From the NCBI RefSeq assembly GCF_000970285.1, contig NZ_CP009516.1:847036-911035 (forward strand): DNA of 64,000 bases. Reading direction: 5' to 3'. Of the stretch, positions 1 through 10,721 are shown one piece after another (the first letter of the stretch is position 1; each line of letters starts with the position of its first letter). A model generated the notes under the pieces. It was not told where the DNA came from. It ran no database searches and saw only the letters and a list, made by a program, of their open reading frames with translations. The DNA comes from Methanosarcina horonobensis HB-1 = JCM 15518 (GTDB taxonomy: Archaea; Halobacteriota; Methanosarcinia; Methanosarcinales; Methanosarcinaceae). The position numbers and the translations under genes are program-made.

Positions 1-468
1 TATTGCAGTCTTGATCCCCAGCTCTGCAAGCATTCCTGAGAAAAAAACTCCTGAAGCCAGTCCGGCATTTAACAGGAAATTGAATTCTCCCAGGCTTTGC
101 TGGCTGTCTTTCCATTCGGCAAGCATGGAAAATGCCGCAGGAAAAAAAGCTCCGCAGCCCAGACCTTCTACAAAGCGTGAGATGCCAAGAATCCACAGGT
201 TGTCAGAAAACGAAATAAAAAGTCCGGAAACAACAGTAAGTGTGATTCCCAGCCCTACTACTCTCAAGTTTCCTATTCTGTCTGCAAGGATTCCGAACGG
301 GAGAAGGGTGAGCAGGGCTCCTACAAAATACCCTGAGTAAAGTAAGCTTGAGATGGCAGGACTCGCATTGCCCTCTCCTGCAAGTTCGGGAAGGACAGGA
401 ATTACTGCATTGGAAAGGCCCTGGATCGCAAAGACCGAAGAGTAAAGTATGAGTTTTTTCGAGTTCAT
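1..468 (-). CDS. MFS transporter, N-terminal part (runs off the window)
   Basis: The minus strand from the ATG at 468 is open to the window edge, so the C-terminal half is missing here. The visible 156 residues start MNSKKLILYSSVFAIQGLSN and contain the loop PFGILADRIGN, the major facilitator superfamily signature between helices 2 and 3. The protein is a close paralogue of the next gene (617-1750); the two align without gaps over their first 22 residues. MFS proteins are inner-membrane secondary transporters, and this subgroup resembles drug or sugar effluxers. The substrate cannot be told from the sequence. The family call is safe; the specificity is unknown. Confidence 0.85.
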   Translation of the reverse strand, partial: MNSKKLILYSSVFAIQGLSNAVIPVLPELAGEGNASPAISSLLYSGYFVGALLTLLPFGILADRIGNLRVVGLGITLTVVSGLFISFSDNLWILGISRFVEGLGCGAFFPAAFSMLAEWKDSQQSLGEFNFLLNAGLASGVFFSGMLAELGIKTAI

Positions 469-616
469 AGTTTTTAGTTTATGTTTTTTTCTGTTCTGCG
501 TTTTTGATCAATAATTTCTATAATTAGTTCTGTAATCAGCCAGTAAAGGATCATTGGTCAGATAATGTGGCTGCCGTGAAAGTATCCTGTAAATATATGA
601 ATACGGAGGCTGTTTT

Positions 617-1750
617 TTAGTCTCTCAGTAGAAGCGTCCCTGCGAGAACACAGCCGTTTACAATAAATAGTTCCTCAAAACTCAAGACTTCTGTAAGGAG
701 GCCCGCGACAATTGGAAGTAAGGAAAGCCCTGCATATATAGTTGTATTAAATAGTCCCATAGCAAGACCTCTATCAGCATTCATTCTTGCGACAGCCAGG
801 GCAAAACCCACCATTGCAATTCCTGATCCGCCTCCAAGGCTTGAAAAGCCAAGGAATGGATACTTTACCGCAAAAAAAACCCCAAGGACAGAAAAAACCA
901 GTCCTATCCAGATTATAGTTCTTTCCTTTACACTAAAACGTCCTGCAAGAAGAGAAGTTATCATAGCGCAGATATAGAGGCTCGCAATTGCACTTCCAAG
1001 CTGGACTTTTGATAAAGTTTCAAGGCTGTAATCAGGATAGTAGGCTATAAGAACTCCGATTACTCCGTTAAGCAGAAAAGAACTCAGCCATATTCCTGAA
1101 TTGCGGTGGGAAATAAGTCCTGCCACTTCCTTGAAAGAGTGTTTGAAATGGGCTTTTAAAGAGTTCGGGCCTGGAAGTAAGTCCGGTTTCTCTCCTGCTT
1201 TTTTCGAATTAATGAGTTCACCGCATCTGTGAAGAAGAGGAATTCCCGAAAGCAGAGCTATAGAAGTGAATATGAGAACAGCACCTTTAAGATAAATATC
1301 GGCAAGCAGCCCTGAGAATAAAGCTCCCGAAGCCAATCCTGCATTGAAAAGAAAGGTGAATTCTCCCATACAGCGCCCCGGGTCTTTACACCTTGAGAGT
1401 GTGGAATATGCCGCAGGAAAAAAAGCTCCGCAGGCAGAACCTTCAATGAACCTGGAAATAAGAAGGACCCACAGATTATCGGAGAAAAAGATAATCAGCC
1501 CTGAAATAACCGTAAAGACAATGCCGAGCCCTATTAATCTGAGGTTTCCGAATCTGTCAGCGAGAATTCCGAAAGGGAGCATTGTCGCAAGGGCTCCCAG
1601 AAAGTATCCTGAAAAGAGAAGGCTTGATGCAAACTCCCCATATGTACTGTGGTAAAGGGCTGCAAGTTCCGGAAGGATGGGGATTACGGCATTGGAAAGC
1701 CCCATGATTGCAAAAACCGCAACATAAATCAAGCGCCTATCGGGATGCAT
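617..1750 (-). CDS. MFS transporter, paralogue of the gene at 1-468
   Basis: A 377-residue polytopic membrane protein with about 12 hydrophobic segments and the MFS motif GILADRFGNLR after helix 2. A TTG further out (1768) would add six residues. I chose the ATG at 1750 (MHPDRRLIYVAVFAIMGLSN) because it aligns exactly with the start of the upstream paralogue. Helix 4-5 residues such as RFIEGSACGAFFPAAYS are also shared. The pair is a tandem duplication with a 150-base spacer and same-strand orientation, so co-transcription is possible. The substrate is unknown; an efflux role is the usual default for this subgroup but is only inference. Confidence 0.85.
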   Translation of the reverse strand: MHPDRRLIYVAVFAIMGLSNAVIPILPELAALYHSTYGEFASSLLFSGYFLGALATMLPFGILADRFGNLRLIGLGIVFTVISGLIIFFSDNLWVLLISRFIEGSACGAFFPAAYSTLSRCKDPGRCMGEFTFLFNAGLASGALFSGLLADIYLKGAVLIFTSIALLSGIPLLHRCGELINSKKAGEKPDLLPGPNSLKAHFKHSFKEVAGLISHRNSGIWLSSFLLNGVIGVLIAYYPDYSLETLSKVQLGSAIASLYICAMITSLLAGRFSVKERTIIWIGLVFSVLGVFFAVKYPFLGFSSLGGGSGIAMVGFALAVARMNADRGLAMGLFNTTIYAGLSLLPIVAGLLTEVLSFEELFIVNGCVLAGTLLLRD

Positions 1751-2794
1751 AGAACTTAAAACCCGCAATCTCGTATAAGTTTTTTATCGTATCTTTTCTT
1801 CAAGAATTTATTTTTTCTTTTTTGAAGGCTGCGGGTTTTTTCTTAAACGTAGATAAAATTTATATGCAAAGCATAAAATTATGAATTATGTTCCAGCATG
1901 ATATTTTTTATATTATATTAAACTGGTATGAAATGCATAGCTATTTATATAATTAATTTGAATAGGGGTTATGTGAGTAATGTGAGCGGGAAACTTTTTT
2001 CACATACCATACCCCCCACTCCCCATATGACCCCCCACTCCCCAACCCGCTCACACTACTTCTAATTATCCAGTTTTTTCTTCCTTTTTTCAGGTTTGAC
2101 CGCTTTTCTGTTTCATTTTTCTGTCGTTTCGGCGGGTTTTTTAGTAAAATAATTGCTTTTGTTTACCACTGGTTTCAATAGTTTGTTTTGCTTCTGCTAT
2201 GGATATAGCTTAATAATAAGGCACTTTTAGATGGTAGTTTCATCTTTGTAGGTTGTTTTGTTACGGAAATTCTGTTAATGTTAATTATTTTCAAGTTTTT
2301 TGTAATTTATTTTTCTATTTAAGAATGATGAAATTACTTGTTTATTATCTTTTCTATTTTTATCTCTATGTTCTAAAGCTGTTAATGCCATGAAAATTCT
2401 CTTTATCCTGTATTTATCTATTAATTGCATTTTTAGTCCTGCCGTAAGCATAAATAAAATAATACTGTTTTGAGGAAAACTCTTGAAGGTTCATTATTTG
2501 ATTAAAAATGAATCGGACAATGGGGTAATAATGGCACACAATAATGCGTACGGCAGTATGGAACTGATATTTTTTTTGCAGAAAACAATAGAAAAATACA
2601 TTAAATCCTGATTCTACCTTTGTAGAGATCAGGAACTCTTCAAGAGGTTAAGCATTCTGTAAGAAGCGTATTTGTAAGCAGAATACTGCTGAAAATACAG
2701 ATAGATCAGTACATATAGAAATAAAAAAGTGAGATGCGAAATTGGGAAATGGAATCATCCCTTAATTCGCGGGGTTCCATTGTCTTCTCTCGCC
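1751..2794. other. Gene-free AT-rich stretch with a C-rich repeat
   Basis: No convincing ORF. It holds a 10-bp inverted repeat TGTGAGCGGG (1981-1990) / CCCGCTCACA (2046-2055) enclosing two exact copies of ACCCCCCACTCCCC (2011-2024 and 2030-2043). The rest is AT-rich and I see nothing else in it. The end nearest 2795 should carry the 3' end of the pyrophosphatase transcript; a T-run on the minus strand near 2722-2730 could terminate it. Confidence 0.6.
1981..2055. repeat. Inverted repeat enclosing two 14-bp C-rich direct repeats
   Basis: TGTGAGCGGG at 1981-1990 is perfectly inverted at 2046-2055. Between them the 14-mer ACCCCCCACTCCCC occurs at 2011-2024 and 2030-2043. The C-tracts stand out against very AT-rich surroundings. 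Function unknown. Confidence 0.75.
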
Positions 2795-4810
2795 TTAAAA
2801 GAGGCCGCCGCCTATTAGAAGGGACGAGAAAAGAATTGCCACCATGTTCACAACTTTGATCAAAGCGTTAAGGGCAGGTCCTGCAGTGTCTTTGAAGGGA
2901 TCACCTACGGTATCTCCTACCACTGCGGCTTTATGGGCTTCTGAACCTTTTCCGCCGTGATTTCCATCTTCAATCAGTTTTTTTGCGTTGTCCCAGGCTC
3001 CTCCTCCGTTATCCATCATAAGGGCGAGCATGAATCCGACTACAATGAGCCCTATAAGAAGTCCTGCCAGTGCTTTAGGACCAAGGAAGAACCCCACAAG
3101 CAGAGGTATGATGACGGCAAGGAAGCCGGGCATTGCCATCTCATGGAGGGCTGCTTTTGTTACGATGTCAACACAGCGCCCGTACTCCGGCTTTGCGGTC
3201 CCTTCCATAATGCCAGGGATTTCTCTGAACTGCCTGCGGACTTCGTTTACTACTTCAAAGGCAGCTTTTCCTACTGCGCTCATTGTAACTGCACTGAACA
3301 CAAAAGGCAGGAGAGCTCCGAGAAGAAGGCCTGATAGCACCACAGGATCATCGAGGTTAAGGGACTGTCCGTCAAGGTTTACCTTGCTGCGGTAATCTGC
3401 AAAGAGGGCAAGTGCTCCCAGAGCTGCCGAGCCTATGGCATATCCTTTGGTAACAGCCTTGGTGGTGTTTCCCACGGCATCAAGGGCGTCCGTGACTTTT
3501 CTAACCTGAGCCGGAAGGTTTGCCATCTGGGCAATTCCGCCTGCATTGTCAGTAATAGGGCCGTAGGAGTCCAGAGCAACTATCATGCCTGTGGTTGAGA
3601 GCATTGCAACTGCTGCAATAGCAATTCCGTAAAGCCCTATTCCGGAGTCTGCCGCTCCTCCTACGATAAAATACGATATCAGAATACCTATAACAATTAC
3701 TACAGTAGGTATGAGAGTGCTTTCAAAACCTATGGATAGCCCTGAAATAATGTTGGTTGCAGCTCCTGTTTCTGAAGAGGCTGCAATTGTCTTCACCGGT
3801 CTGTAGCTTGTAGAAGTATAGTATTCGGTAATTATTACCATAAGCACCGTAATAACAATGCCTACGATCGTCGCAAAGAAAAATCTGATATCACCCATAA
3901 GGGAATCGGTTATGAAATAGAAAGCAATCAAGCTGAGAACTGCAGAGCCGCCTACACCTTTGTAGAGTGCCTGCATGATCTTTCCTTCTTTTCCTACCTT
4001 CACAAAGAAGACAGATATTATAGATGCAAAGATTGCGGCAGACCCGAGCATCAGCGGGTAAAGTATGGCGTTTTCGTAAACACTGATAATAAGGGATCCG
4101 AGAAGCATGGCAGCCAGCGAAGTTACCACATACGTTTCAAAGAGGTCTGCTCCCATCCCTGCACAGTCGCCCACATTGTCACCTACGTTGTCTGCAATAA
4201 CTCCTGCGTTTCTCGGATCATCTTCAGGGATTCCGGCTTCGACTTTTCCTACAAGGTCAGCCCCCACATCTGCAGCTTTTGTAAAGATTCCTCCTCCAAC
4301 TCTGGCAAAGAGACTGATCAGGCTGGCTCCGAAACCGAATCCTACAACCAGGTCAACGTTCCCATAGAGGATGTAAAAACTACTTGTTCCGAGAAGTGCA
4401 AGTCCTACTACTGCAAGTCCTGTTACAGCCCCCCCACGGAATGCAACTGACATGGCTTTCTCAAGCCCGCTTGATGCAGCGTTAGCAGTCCGGACGTTTG
4501 CCCTGACTGATACGCTCATTCCGATGTAACCTGCAGCAGCCGAACTTATGGCACCTGCCAGGAAACCGATGGCTATTTTCAGCCCGTCATCAAGCAAAAA
4601 GAGAATCAGTAACGAGAGAATGATAGAAACCATTGCAATCGTTTTGTACTGGCGGTTTAGGTAAGCCATGGCCCCTTCCTGAATTGCTCCGGCTATTTCC
4701 TTCATTCTCTTGTTGCCGGCATCTTCCTTCAGGATGCTTTTTGCGAAAAAAGCAGCGAAGACCAGACTTATAACGCCTGCTAAAGGAGCAATAAATATTA
4801 AACCTTCCAT
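2795..4810 (-). CDS. hppA: Membrane-bound pyrophosphatase, K+-independent type (likely H+-pumping)
   Basis: 671 residues, about 16 hydrophobic segments, the normal size for an ion-pumping membrane pyrophosphatase, which couples PPi hydrolysis to ion export. Substrate and Mg-binding motifs are intact: [11 protein letters not shown] near 181, DNVGDNVGD near 207, DNAGG near 421, and a C-terminal [12 protein letters not shown] and [14 protein letters not shown]. At the position that decides potassium dependence (GNTTKA, Lys451) it has lysine. In the family a lysine here replaces bound K+, giving K+-independent enzymes, which are generally H+ pumps. It is divergent from the second pyrophosphatase at 5798, about 1 kb away. 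Start is the ATG at 4810; no better alternative is visible. PPi generated by activation reactions such as acetyl-CoA synthetase would be the substrate. Confidence 0.95.
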   Translation of the reverse strand: MEGLIFIAPLAGVISLVFAAFFAKSILKEDAGNKRMKEIAGAIQEGAMAYLNRQYKTIAMVSIILSLLILFLLDDGLKIAIGFLAGAISSAAAGYIGMSVSVRANVRTANAASSGLEKAMSVAFRGGAVTGLAVVGLALLGTSSFYILYGNVDLVVGFGFGASLISLFARVGGGIFTKAADVGADLVGKVEAGIPEDDPRNAGVIADNVGDNVGDCAGMGADLFETYVVTSLAAMLLGSLIISVYENAILYPLMLGSAAIFASIISVFFVKVGKEGKIMQALYKGVGGSAVLSLIAFYFITDSLMGDIRFFFATIVGIVITVLMVIITEYYTSTSYRPVKTIAASSETGAATNIISGLSIGFESTLIPTVVIVIGILISYFIVGGAADSGIGLYGIAIAAVAMLSTTGMIVALDSYGPITDNAGGIAQMANLPAQVRKVTDALDAVGNTTKAVTKGYAIGSAALGALALFADYRSKVNLDGQSLNLDDPVVLSGLLLGALLPFVFSAVTMSAVGKAAFEVVNEVRRQFREIPGIMEGTAKPEYGRCVDIVTKAALHEMAMPGFLAVIIPLLVGFFLGPKALAGLLIGLIVVGFMLALMMDNGGGAWDNAKKLIEDGNHGGKGSEAHKAAVVGDTVGDPFKDTAGPALNALIKVVNMVAILFSSLLIGGGLF

Positions 4811-5797
4811 AAATTTCCTATCCTTTGGTTTTGATACCCGTTCACATTAACATATTTTTTATGATCCCTTCCAGCGTTCCTATCCTTTAGCTTTAATTTC
4901 CCTCTCATTATCTCCATTTATCAAAGTCATACATGTACTTATTTTAAATTTATAATGATTTTTTCATATCAATTTAGTATTACTCAAAAGTATTATTTTT
5001 AAGTGTCAAAGCCTCATTTTTGACGAAAGCGTAAATAGTTATTTTTTATATAAACTTTTGTACCATTTTGCCCTGGCAAAGATTTGCTAACTTCTTACAA
5101 TAAGACGATTTTTTTCCCATCCCTGTGATTAATATGATTAAATAAGATTAAAAACTGCCTTGCAGGAAATATGTCAGAAAGAAAAAAAAGATCGGGCTAT
5201 GGGTTTGCGAACATAATCTCGAAACTGCTGGTTATTTTATTTGCTTTCTTTTCGATATTCTCTTGAAGACTTTTATTTTCAGACACAGTTCTCTAGAGAA
5301 ATAGGATAAGATCGGAAACAAGAACTAAGAAACTACTAAGAAACTACTTTTTTCCTTTTGCCCGGTTAATTCAGATATTTATTTATGCTGCTAATGCGGT
5401 AATAAGTTGCCGTATTCCCTCAGGTGCCTTGGGAAAATTCTGGTCCTTTGCCCTGAGAGTAATGGACAGAAATCAGTTATGAACAGGAACTGTTTGACCG
5501 CAGAAATCGCCTGTACCAATAAAAGTTATCCAATAAAGATAATTACTTGAGTTATAGGAACTGTCATGAGTTACAGAAACTGTTATATAGGACTGTAATA
5601 ACGTACCTGTTTAAAGCTAGAAATCTTTACTATGTAGGGGCTGAAATTCTAAGTTTCTCTGAATTTCAATACAGGATCAAGTATCAATTTATATACAAAG
5701 ACCCATTATTATCACAAAAGTACTTGGAGGATAAGTATCTGGATGATAACTATCTTAAAGTACTTGTAATGTGTTTTCTGGTAGGATGGTTGAAATT
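4811..5797. promoter_or_regulatory. Divergent intergenic region between two pyrophosphatase genes
   Basis: Nearly 1 kb, AT-rich, carrying both promoters. No plausible gene; an 87-codon open frame at 5547-5810 has low-complexity composition, overlaps the pyrophosphatase start and was rejected. Just upstream of the plus-strand gene, imperfect repeats of the type GGATAAGTATCT / GATAACTATCT (about 5730-5755) are flanked by AAGTACTTG at 5718-5726 and 5758-5766. Such a repeated element beside a start may be an operator, but this is inference. Confidence 0.4.
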
Positions 5798-7828
5798 ATG
5801 GATATATTAGTCTACCTTGCACCAATATGTGCCCTTATTGGTCTGATTTTTGCAGGTATATCCTACAAAAACGTCCAAAATGAAGGCGAAGGTAATGATC
5901 TCATTAAGAAAATTACTGCGTCAATTCACGGTGGAGCCATGGTTTATCTTAACAGGCAATACCGTGCGATCGCTGTTTTCGTTGTTATCCTTGCAATTAT
6001 AATCGCGTTAATTCTGCCAAACGGAGCTCTCACTGCGGCATGTTTTGTTTTCGGTGCAGTGCTTTCCGCAACAGCTGGATATGCAGGGATGCTTACGGCT
6101 ACTATTGCGAATGGAAGGACCACAAATGCTGCTACAAGAGGCATTGGCCCGGCTTTCAAGGTTTCATTTGCGTCCGGTACTGTTATGGGAATGAGTGTCG
6201 TAGGTCTCGGTCTTTTTGGACTGTCTATCTCGTTTATAATTCTCGGAAGTGCCTTTACAGACCTTGATATGCTTACTATCATAAACATTGTTGCGGGTTT
6301 TTCACTCGGAGCATCATCTATCGCTCTCTTTGCTCGTGTCGGTGGCGGTATATTCACCAAAGCTGCTGATGTCGGTGCAGACCTTGTAGGAAAAGTCGAA
6401 GCCGGAATCCCTGAAGATGATCCGAGAAACCCTGCTGTAATTGCTGACAATGTCGGAGACAATGTAGGAGACATAGCCGGGATGGGAGCTGACCTCTATG
6501 AATCATATGTAGGCTCGATCCTTGCAACGATGCTTCTTGCAGCATCAACAGCAGCAACTACTTTCCCTGGCATCCCTCTTGAGAATGTTGTTCTTGTTCC
6601 ACTGATAATTTCAGCTGTCGGAATTCTCGCATCTATTGTAGGGACATTTTTTGTCCGCACAAACAAGACTGAGTCTTCAGCAATCCATATGGCATTTAAT
6701 ATGGGGCTAATTGCTGCAATCGTGCTTACTGTCATTGCTGCATACTTCGTTACGTCCCAGTTGCTTGGAAAATACGGACTGAACGTCTTCTTTGCAACGG
6801 TTGCAGGCCTTGTCTCAGGCTTCCTCATAGGGCAGATCACGGAGCATTATACCTCATATGACAGAAAGCCTACTCTCAGAGTTGCACATTCCTGCCAGAC
6901 CGGTTCAGCTACAAACATCATCACAGGTTTTGCAAAGGGTATGGAATCCACTCTCTGGCCTGTTGTTATAATCAGCATTGCAATCTATATTGCATTCCAG
7001 CTCGCAGGGCTTTATGGCATAGCTATTGCAGCTGTAGGGATGCTTGCAACACTGGGGATCTCACTCTCCGTAGATGCATACGGTCCCGTAGCTGACAATG
7101 CAGGAGGCATTGCAGAAATGTCCCACCAGAAGAAAGAGGTTCGTCAGATTACCGACACTCTTGATGCGGTAGGAAACACTACGGCAGCCATTGGCAAAGG
7201 TTTTGCAATAGGTTCGGCAGCTCTCACCGCACTTGCCCTCTTCGCTTCGTATGGTATTGCAGTGGGTCTCAGCGCTATCGATGTTATGGACCCCAATGTA
7301 TTCATAGGGCTTACAATAGGTGCAATGCTCCCTTACCTCTTCTCATCAATGACCATTCTGGCTGTCGGAAATGCGGCAGGTGAAGTGGTTGTTGAAGTCA
7401 GGAGGCAGTTTAAAGAGATTAAAGGTTTGATGGAAGGCAAAGCTGATCCCGATTACGGCAAATGTATTGCAATCTCAACACATTCTGCTTTGAAAGAGAT
7501 GATTCCACCAGGACTTCTTGCAGTTATCGCTCCACTTTTAGTAGGGCTTGTCCTCGGTCCCGGAGCTCTTGGCGGACTTCTTGCAGGCTCTGTAGCTTCA
7601 GGTTTCATGATTGCAATTACAATGTCTAACGCAGGAGGTGCGTGGGACAATGCAAAGAAATTCATTGAACTTGGAAACTACGGCGGAAAAGGTTCTGATG
7701 CCCACAAAGCAGGTGTAACCGGTGATACTGTAGGTGATCCTTTCAAGGATACAGCAGGTCCTGCAATCAACATCCTCATTAAGCTCATGAGCATTGTGGC
7801 TGTTGTGTTTGCACCCTTATTTATGTGA
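5798..7828 (+). CDS. hppA: Membrane-bound pyrophosphatase, K+-dependent type (likely Na+-pumping)
   Basis: 676 residues from the ATG at 5798 ([15 protein letters not shown]), which has a GGATGG-like Shine-Dalgarno 8 bases upstream; ATG 5786 and GTG 5771 are possible but less well placed. It has all catalytic motifs of membrane pyrophosphatases ([11 protein letters not shown] near 191, DNVGDNVGD near 217, C-terminal [12 protein letters not shown] and [14 protein letters not shown]). The K+ determinant is alanine (GNTTAA, Ala463), marking the K+-dependent clade. The gate region reads ADLYESYV with Glu235 where Na+-transporting members such as the Thermotoga enzyme carry their ion-binding Glu. 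I recall that a Methanosarcina mazei enzyme of this clade was shown to be a Na+ pump, so Na+ transport is the best prediction. A T-rich run follows the stop (7842-7862). Confidence 0.95.
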   Translation: MDILVYLAPICALIGLIFAGISYKNVQNEGEGNDLIKKITASIHGGAMVYLNRQYRAIAVFVVILAIIIALILPNGALTAACFVFGAVLSATAGYAGMLTATIANGRTTNAATRGIGPAFKVSFASGTVMGMSVVGLGLFGLSISFIILGSAFTDLDMLTIINIVAGFSLGASSIALFARVGGGIFTKAADVGADLVGKVEAGIPEDDPRNPAVIADNVGDNVGDIAGMGADLYESYVGSILATMLLAASTAATTFPGIPLENVVLVPLIISAVGILASIVGTFFVRTNKTESSAIHMAFNMGLIAAIVLTVIAAYFVTSQLLGKYGLNVFFATVAGLVSGFLIGQITEHYTSYDRKPTLRVAHSCQTGSATNIITGFAKGMESTLWPVVIISIAIYIAFQLAGLYGIAIAAVGMLATLGISLSVDAYGPVADNAGGIAEMSHQKKEVRQITDTLDAVGNTTAAIGKGFAIGSAALTALALFASYGIAVGLSAIDVMDPNVFIGLTIGAMLPYLFSSMTILAVGNAAGEVVVEVRRQFKEIKGLMEGKADPDYGKCIAISTHSALKEMIPPGLLAVIAPLLVGLVLGPGALGGLLAGSVASGFMIAITMSNAGGAWDNAKKFIELGNYGGKGSDAHKAGVTGDTVGDPFKDTAGPAINILIKLMSIVAVVFAPLFM

Positions 7829-8541
7829 TTTCCTTAATTTTTCCCTTTTTTTTATTTTTAGCTTGATCTCAGGTTATTTTTCAGGTTATAATCTGGTTTT
7901 TTTTCCAGTGTTTTTTTGCTTAAATCTGCGGAGGTCAGTTCTTTTCTGTGTTTCTCTGTTTTCTGGTTTCATATTGCTCTTTTTTGAGTATTTGAATTTT
8001 GAGTACCTGAAGAATGTGCCCTTTCTTCAGATACTCAGTTTTCTGGTTGATGGTTTTTTAATTAATTCTACATCTTGATTCTCAACAGCTTACTTTTTCC
8101 ACAGCTTAAGCTCCTTTACATACCGGGATAAATATCAGGAACAAAAATAGCATAGCATAAGCTCTTCGTTCCTTCCTGTCCCATAGGCAAGCCTCTTTCC
8201 TGTTTACACTATGATAAATTCTTCACACATGAGATTATTCACACACAATTTTTTTACACACGATAGGCTTTTCGTACACGATGGGTATTTATGTATCGAA
8301 TTGCCAAAAAGGAATACAGTTTCCTATTTGACAATAATAAGGTAAAAACCTTTCGGTTTTGTACGATATTCTGGAGAAATTTCCTCTTTAATCAAAAATA
8401 ATCTGTCATGACGTGAATTCAGCTTTTTTAACTTTGATCTAATTCTCTAAAAAATCCGATTCTTGATAATAAGTAAAAAAGATTTTTGTGAAGGAAGCAA
8501 AAGTTAGCCTTTTAAAGCAGTCCTTTTTCGGGAAGGAGAGT
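7829..8541. other. Gene-free stretch downstream of the second pyrophosphatase
   Basis: Convergent intergenic region. The first 35 bases are T-rich on the plus strand and probably serve as a U-tract terminator. The open frame at 7794-8078 is a hydrophobic low-complexity translation of T-rich DNA and was rejected. Around 8225-8285 there are three near-repeats of the type TTCACACA / TTACACAC / GTACACGA next to ATGAG, TTTT and GATGGG. No gene seen. Confidence 0.4.
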
Positions 8542-9000
8542 TCAGTTAACTCCCCTTACCTGAAGCAGCTGGAAATCGATTTCATCCGGAATTGTAGCAA
8601 GGAACACAAAGGTATTGTACCCCAGTTTCTGGACTTCTTTTATTGCATTCGCCTGAGTTTCATCCAGATCTCTCGAATTACTTACAATGCAGAAAGACTT
8701 TCTGTTTCCGGTGTTCACAAGGAAATTAAAAATCGTCCCATGGGTATTGAGGAAAGCAACCAGATTCTTAAGCTCTTCCCAGCTATTGCACATATGGAGA
8801 TTCCTGGACCCCATATTTTCCACATACCAGTCCCGGCTCACATAGGAGTAGGATGCATACTGTTCGTTCAGCTCATCGAAGGCCTTAGTGATTTTGTTAG
8901 AATCCTTTTTCAGGTTTACCCATTTCCAGTTCTGTGTTGTGAAATAGCGGGCTGCCACTATCTCAAAGATTGATTGTTTATCTTCATTTTCAAGTTTCAT
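8542..9000 (-). CDS. Conserved-looking hypothetical protein, 152 aa
   Basis: I do not recognise a named family. It lies 36 bases downstream of the pterin enzyme on the same strand, so it is probably in the same operon. No signal peptide or membrane segment. The order of elements is an N-terminal helix with AARYFTTQNWKW, a middle region rich in aromatic residues, and a C-terminal strand-helix-strand, KSFCIVSNSRD ... QANAIKEVQKLGY ... FVFLATIP. This loosely resembles the layout of the PD-(D/E)XK nuclease fold, but the expected E-x-K of the central strand reads IVS, so if related it would be inactive. That resemblance is only an impression. Start ATG 9000 has GTGAGAAA just upstream. Confidence 0.7.
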   Translation of the reverse strand: MKLENEDKQSIFEIVAARYFTTQNWKWVNLKKDSNKITKAFDELNEQYASYSYVSRDWYVENMGSRNLHMCNSWEELKNLVAFLNTHGTIFNFLVNTGNRKSFCIVSNSRDLDETQANAIKEVQKLGYNTFVFLATIPDEIDFQLLQVRGVN

Positions 9001-9036
9001 TTTCTCACGTCTCTCTTTTTGCCTGCTTTCCGTTAA

Positions 9037-10518
9037 TCAGAATACATCATCCTGGGCATAACTCCTGTTGAAGCGCAGAGCAATTTCGGCTTTTTCCAGT
9101 TCTCTTCCGAGATATGCAGCATGGTCAAGGCGCGAGACCAGCTCGAGTTCAAGCAATGTATCCATGACTTCCCTGGCACTCTCTCCTGCAATCGCGGCTT
9201 TCTCATGTTCAGCTACGATCAGTCCGCCGTTTCCGCTAATCCTATCCGGAACAATCCTGATGCGAATAGGGCCTGCAGGATCTGTACGCCAGTTTTTCGA
9301 AGCTCTGGCCATGATCACTTTTTCGGGAAGGAGGCTGTCAGGGCGCCTTCGTTTTTCCTTTATGCAAAGAAGGTCAATACCAAGATCCTTTGGGGAACTT
9401 TCCCTTATCCTGCAAAGCTGCATCATCTCTGAGGCTTTTTTCAGTTCTCCTATTGAGCCCTGAGCTTTATCGCTGTACTCCGGGGTAAAAAGGATACTTG
9501 CTCCGGTTTCTGTCCCTATTCCGCAGAGTGTAGCATTCACTCCTATTGTGTCAACATCCATTAGTTCCGTTACATTTCCAGCTCCGAAGAATAACGGAAC
9601 CTCAGGATACAACCTGTGAAACTGATGGTAGCGTACAATGGATTCGGTTATATTATGACCTACAGGGTCAAGGACAGGGTCAGCTATGATTTTTTCAATC
9701 CCGAGCCTGCGGGCAGCTTCGAGATTTCTTACCAGGCTCTCCAGGCTATTTCCTTCATCAGGAATTATAACTGCTGCAGTGCCTGCCTTTGCAACTGCCG
9801 GGCCTGCAGTTTCCATGTTCGTGCCGTTAAGGCTGAGAACTAGATCTGCTCCTGCTTCTATTCCTTCCTTTATCAGCTCAGGATCAAGGGTATCTATACT
9901 TATCGGGATGCATGTGAGGGATTTTGCGAGGGATACCGTATCTCGAACCTGCCCGGGAAGGGTGTTAAGTGTGGCCCCGAGGTCGATAATATCTACTCCA
10001 CGGGCGATAAAAGCTTCGATTTTTATCTCCAGATCCGCAGGTTTCAGCTCAGCTGCTCCTACAATCTCTCCCATAACTTTCATGCGGGAATCTCCTCCGA
10101 GTTTTACTTCTCCGAGAGTGAGGGGAGAAATGGCTTCTTCTTCTGCTTTCCTGATAAGCTCGAGAGCCATTTCCTTCCTCACATCTGCAAGGAGCTCACA
10201 GGCAGGAACCTTTTCGGAAAACTCAACTTCATCTGCAAAACGGAGTACAAAGCCTAGGTCATAAGCATGTTTCGGGCCCAGCTTGATTTTACAGTCCAGC
10301 TCATCCGATACCTTTGAAAAGTCCCCTGCTACAAGGCCGGGCAGCAGAATAAGGTTGTATTTTTTTGAGAATTCTGCCTCCTTAAAGGCTTTGATAAGCT
10401 TTTTAGGGGTAATAAAGGCAGCAATGTCTATATCTGCTACGAGGACGTCTGCTTTTTCTCCGACTACTTTCCTCACGGTATTTTCCGCAAGCCGTCCTGT
10501 TGCAATCAAAATCTTCAT
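9037..10518 (-). CDS. Dihydropteroate synthase-like protein (tetrahydromethanopterin pathway)
   Basis: 493 residues with a central TIM-barrel resembling dihydropteroate synthase: [10 protein letters not shown] near 148, [12 protein letters not shown] near 174, [28 protein letters not shown] near 206-235 and IIADPVLDP near 281. This matches the archaeal DHPS-related family found in methanogens and thought to act in tetrahydromethanopterin synthesis, joining the pterin unit to the aryl-ribosyl moiety in place of p-aminobenzoate. An N-terminal extension of about 140 residues ([17 protein letters not shown]...) and a C-terminal region of about 100 residues are family-specific and absent from bacterial FolP. 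The 152-aa gene follows 36 bases downstream. The family is certain; the exact reaction is from literature on relatives. Confidence 0.85.
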   Translation of the reverse strand: MKILIATGRLAENTVRKVVGEKADVLVADIDIAAFITPKKLIKAFKEAEFSKKYNLILLPGLVAGDFSKVSDELDCKIKLGPKHAYDLGFVLRFADEVEFSEKVPACELLADVRKEMALELIRKAEEEAISPLTLGEVKLGGDSRMKVMGEIVGAAELKPADLEIKIEAFIARGVDIIDLGATLNTLPGQVRDTVSLAKSLTCIPISIDTLDPELIKEGIEAGADLVLSLNGTNMETAGPAVAKAGTAAVIIPDEGNSLESLVRNLEAARRLGIEKIIADPVLDPVGHNITESIVRYHQFHRLYPEVPLFFGAGNVTELMDVDTIGVNATLCGIGTETGASILFTPEYSDKAQGSIGELKKASEMMQLCRIRESSPKDLGIDLLCIKEKRRRPDSLLPEKVIMARASKNWRTDPAGPIRIRIVPDRISGNGGLIVAEHEKAAIAGESAREVMDTLLELELVSRLDHAAYLGRELEKAEIALRFNRSYAQDDVF

Positions 10519-10721
10519 GTTTTTTAGATAGAATCGCTAATAAAAAAGAGTATCTATCTGGAAATCCTTTCAAAAAATAGGTTCTCGGTCAGGAAAAACT
10601 CGAACTTTTCGCCCTGAAGAGACTTTACTTCTCCGGGCTTCCGATTGCTCCCCGGAATATTCTAAGAATAACCTGAAGGAGCTCGAAAACCTGCGAGTCC
10701 GGGCTTTTGCCTGAACCTGAT

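Noticed and set aside
2957-3395. Open frames antisense to the first pyrophosphatase
   Set aside because: Mirror images of codon bias in the true gene; same for the frames antisense to the second pyrophosphatase, ftsZ, fttA, cdh and ilv genes.
5547-5810. 87-codon open frame before the second pyrophosphatase
   Set aside because: Tyr/Leu-rich low-complexity translation, no ribosome site, overlaps the well-supported pyrophosphatase start.
7794-8078. 94-codon hydrophobic frame after the pyrophosphatase
   Set aside because: Phe/Leu-rich product of T-rich terminator DNA; starts inside the preceding gene in another frame.
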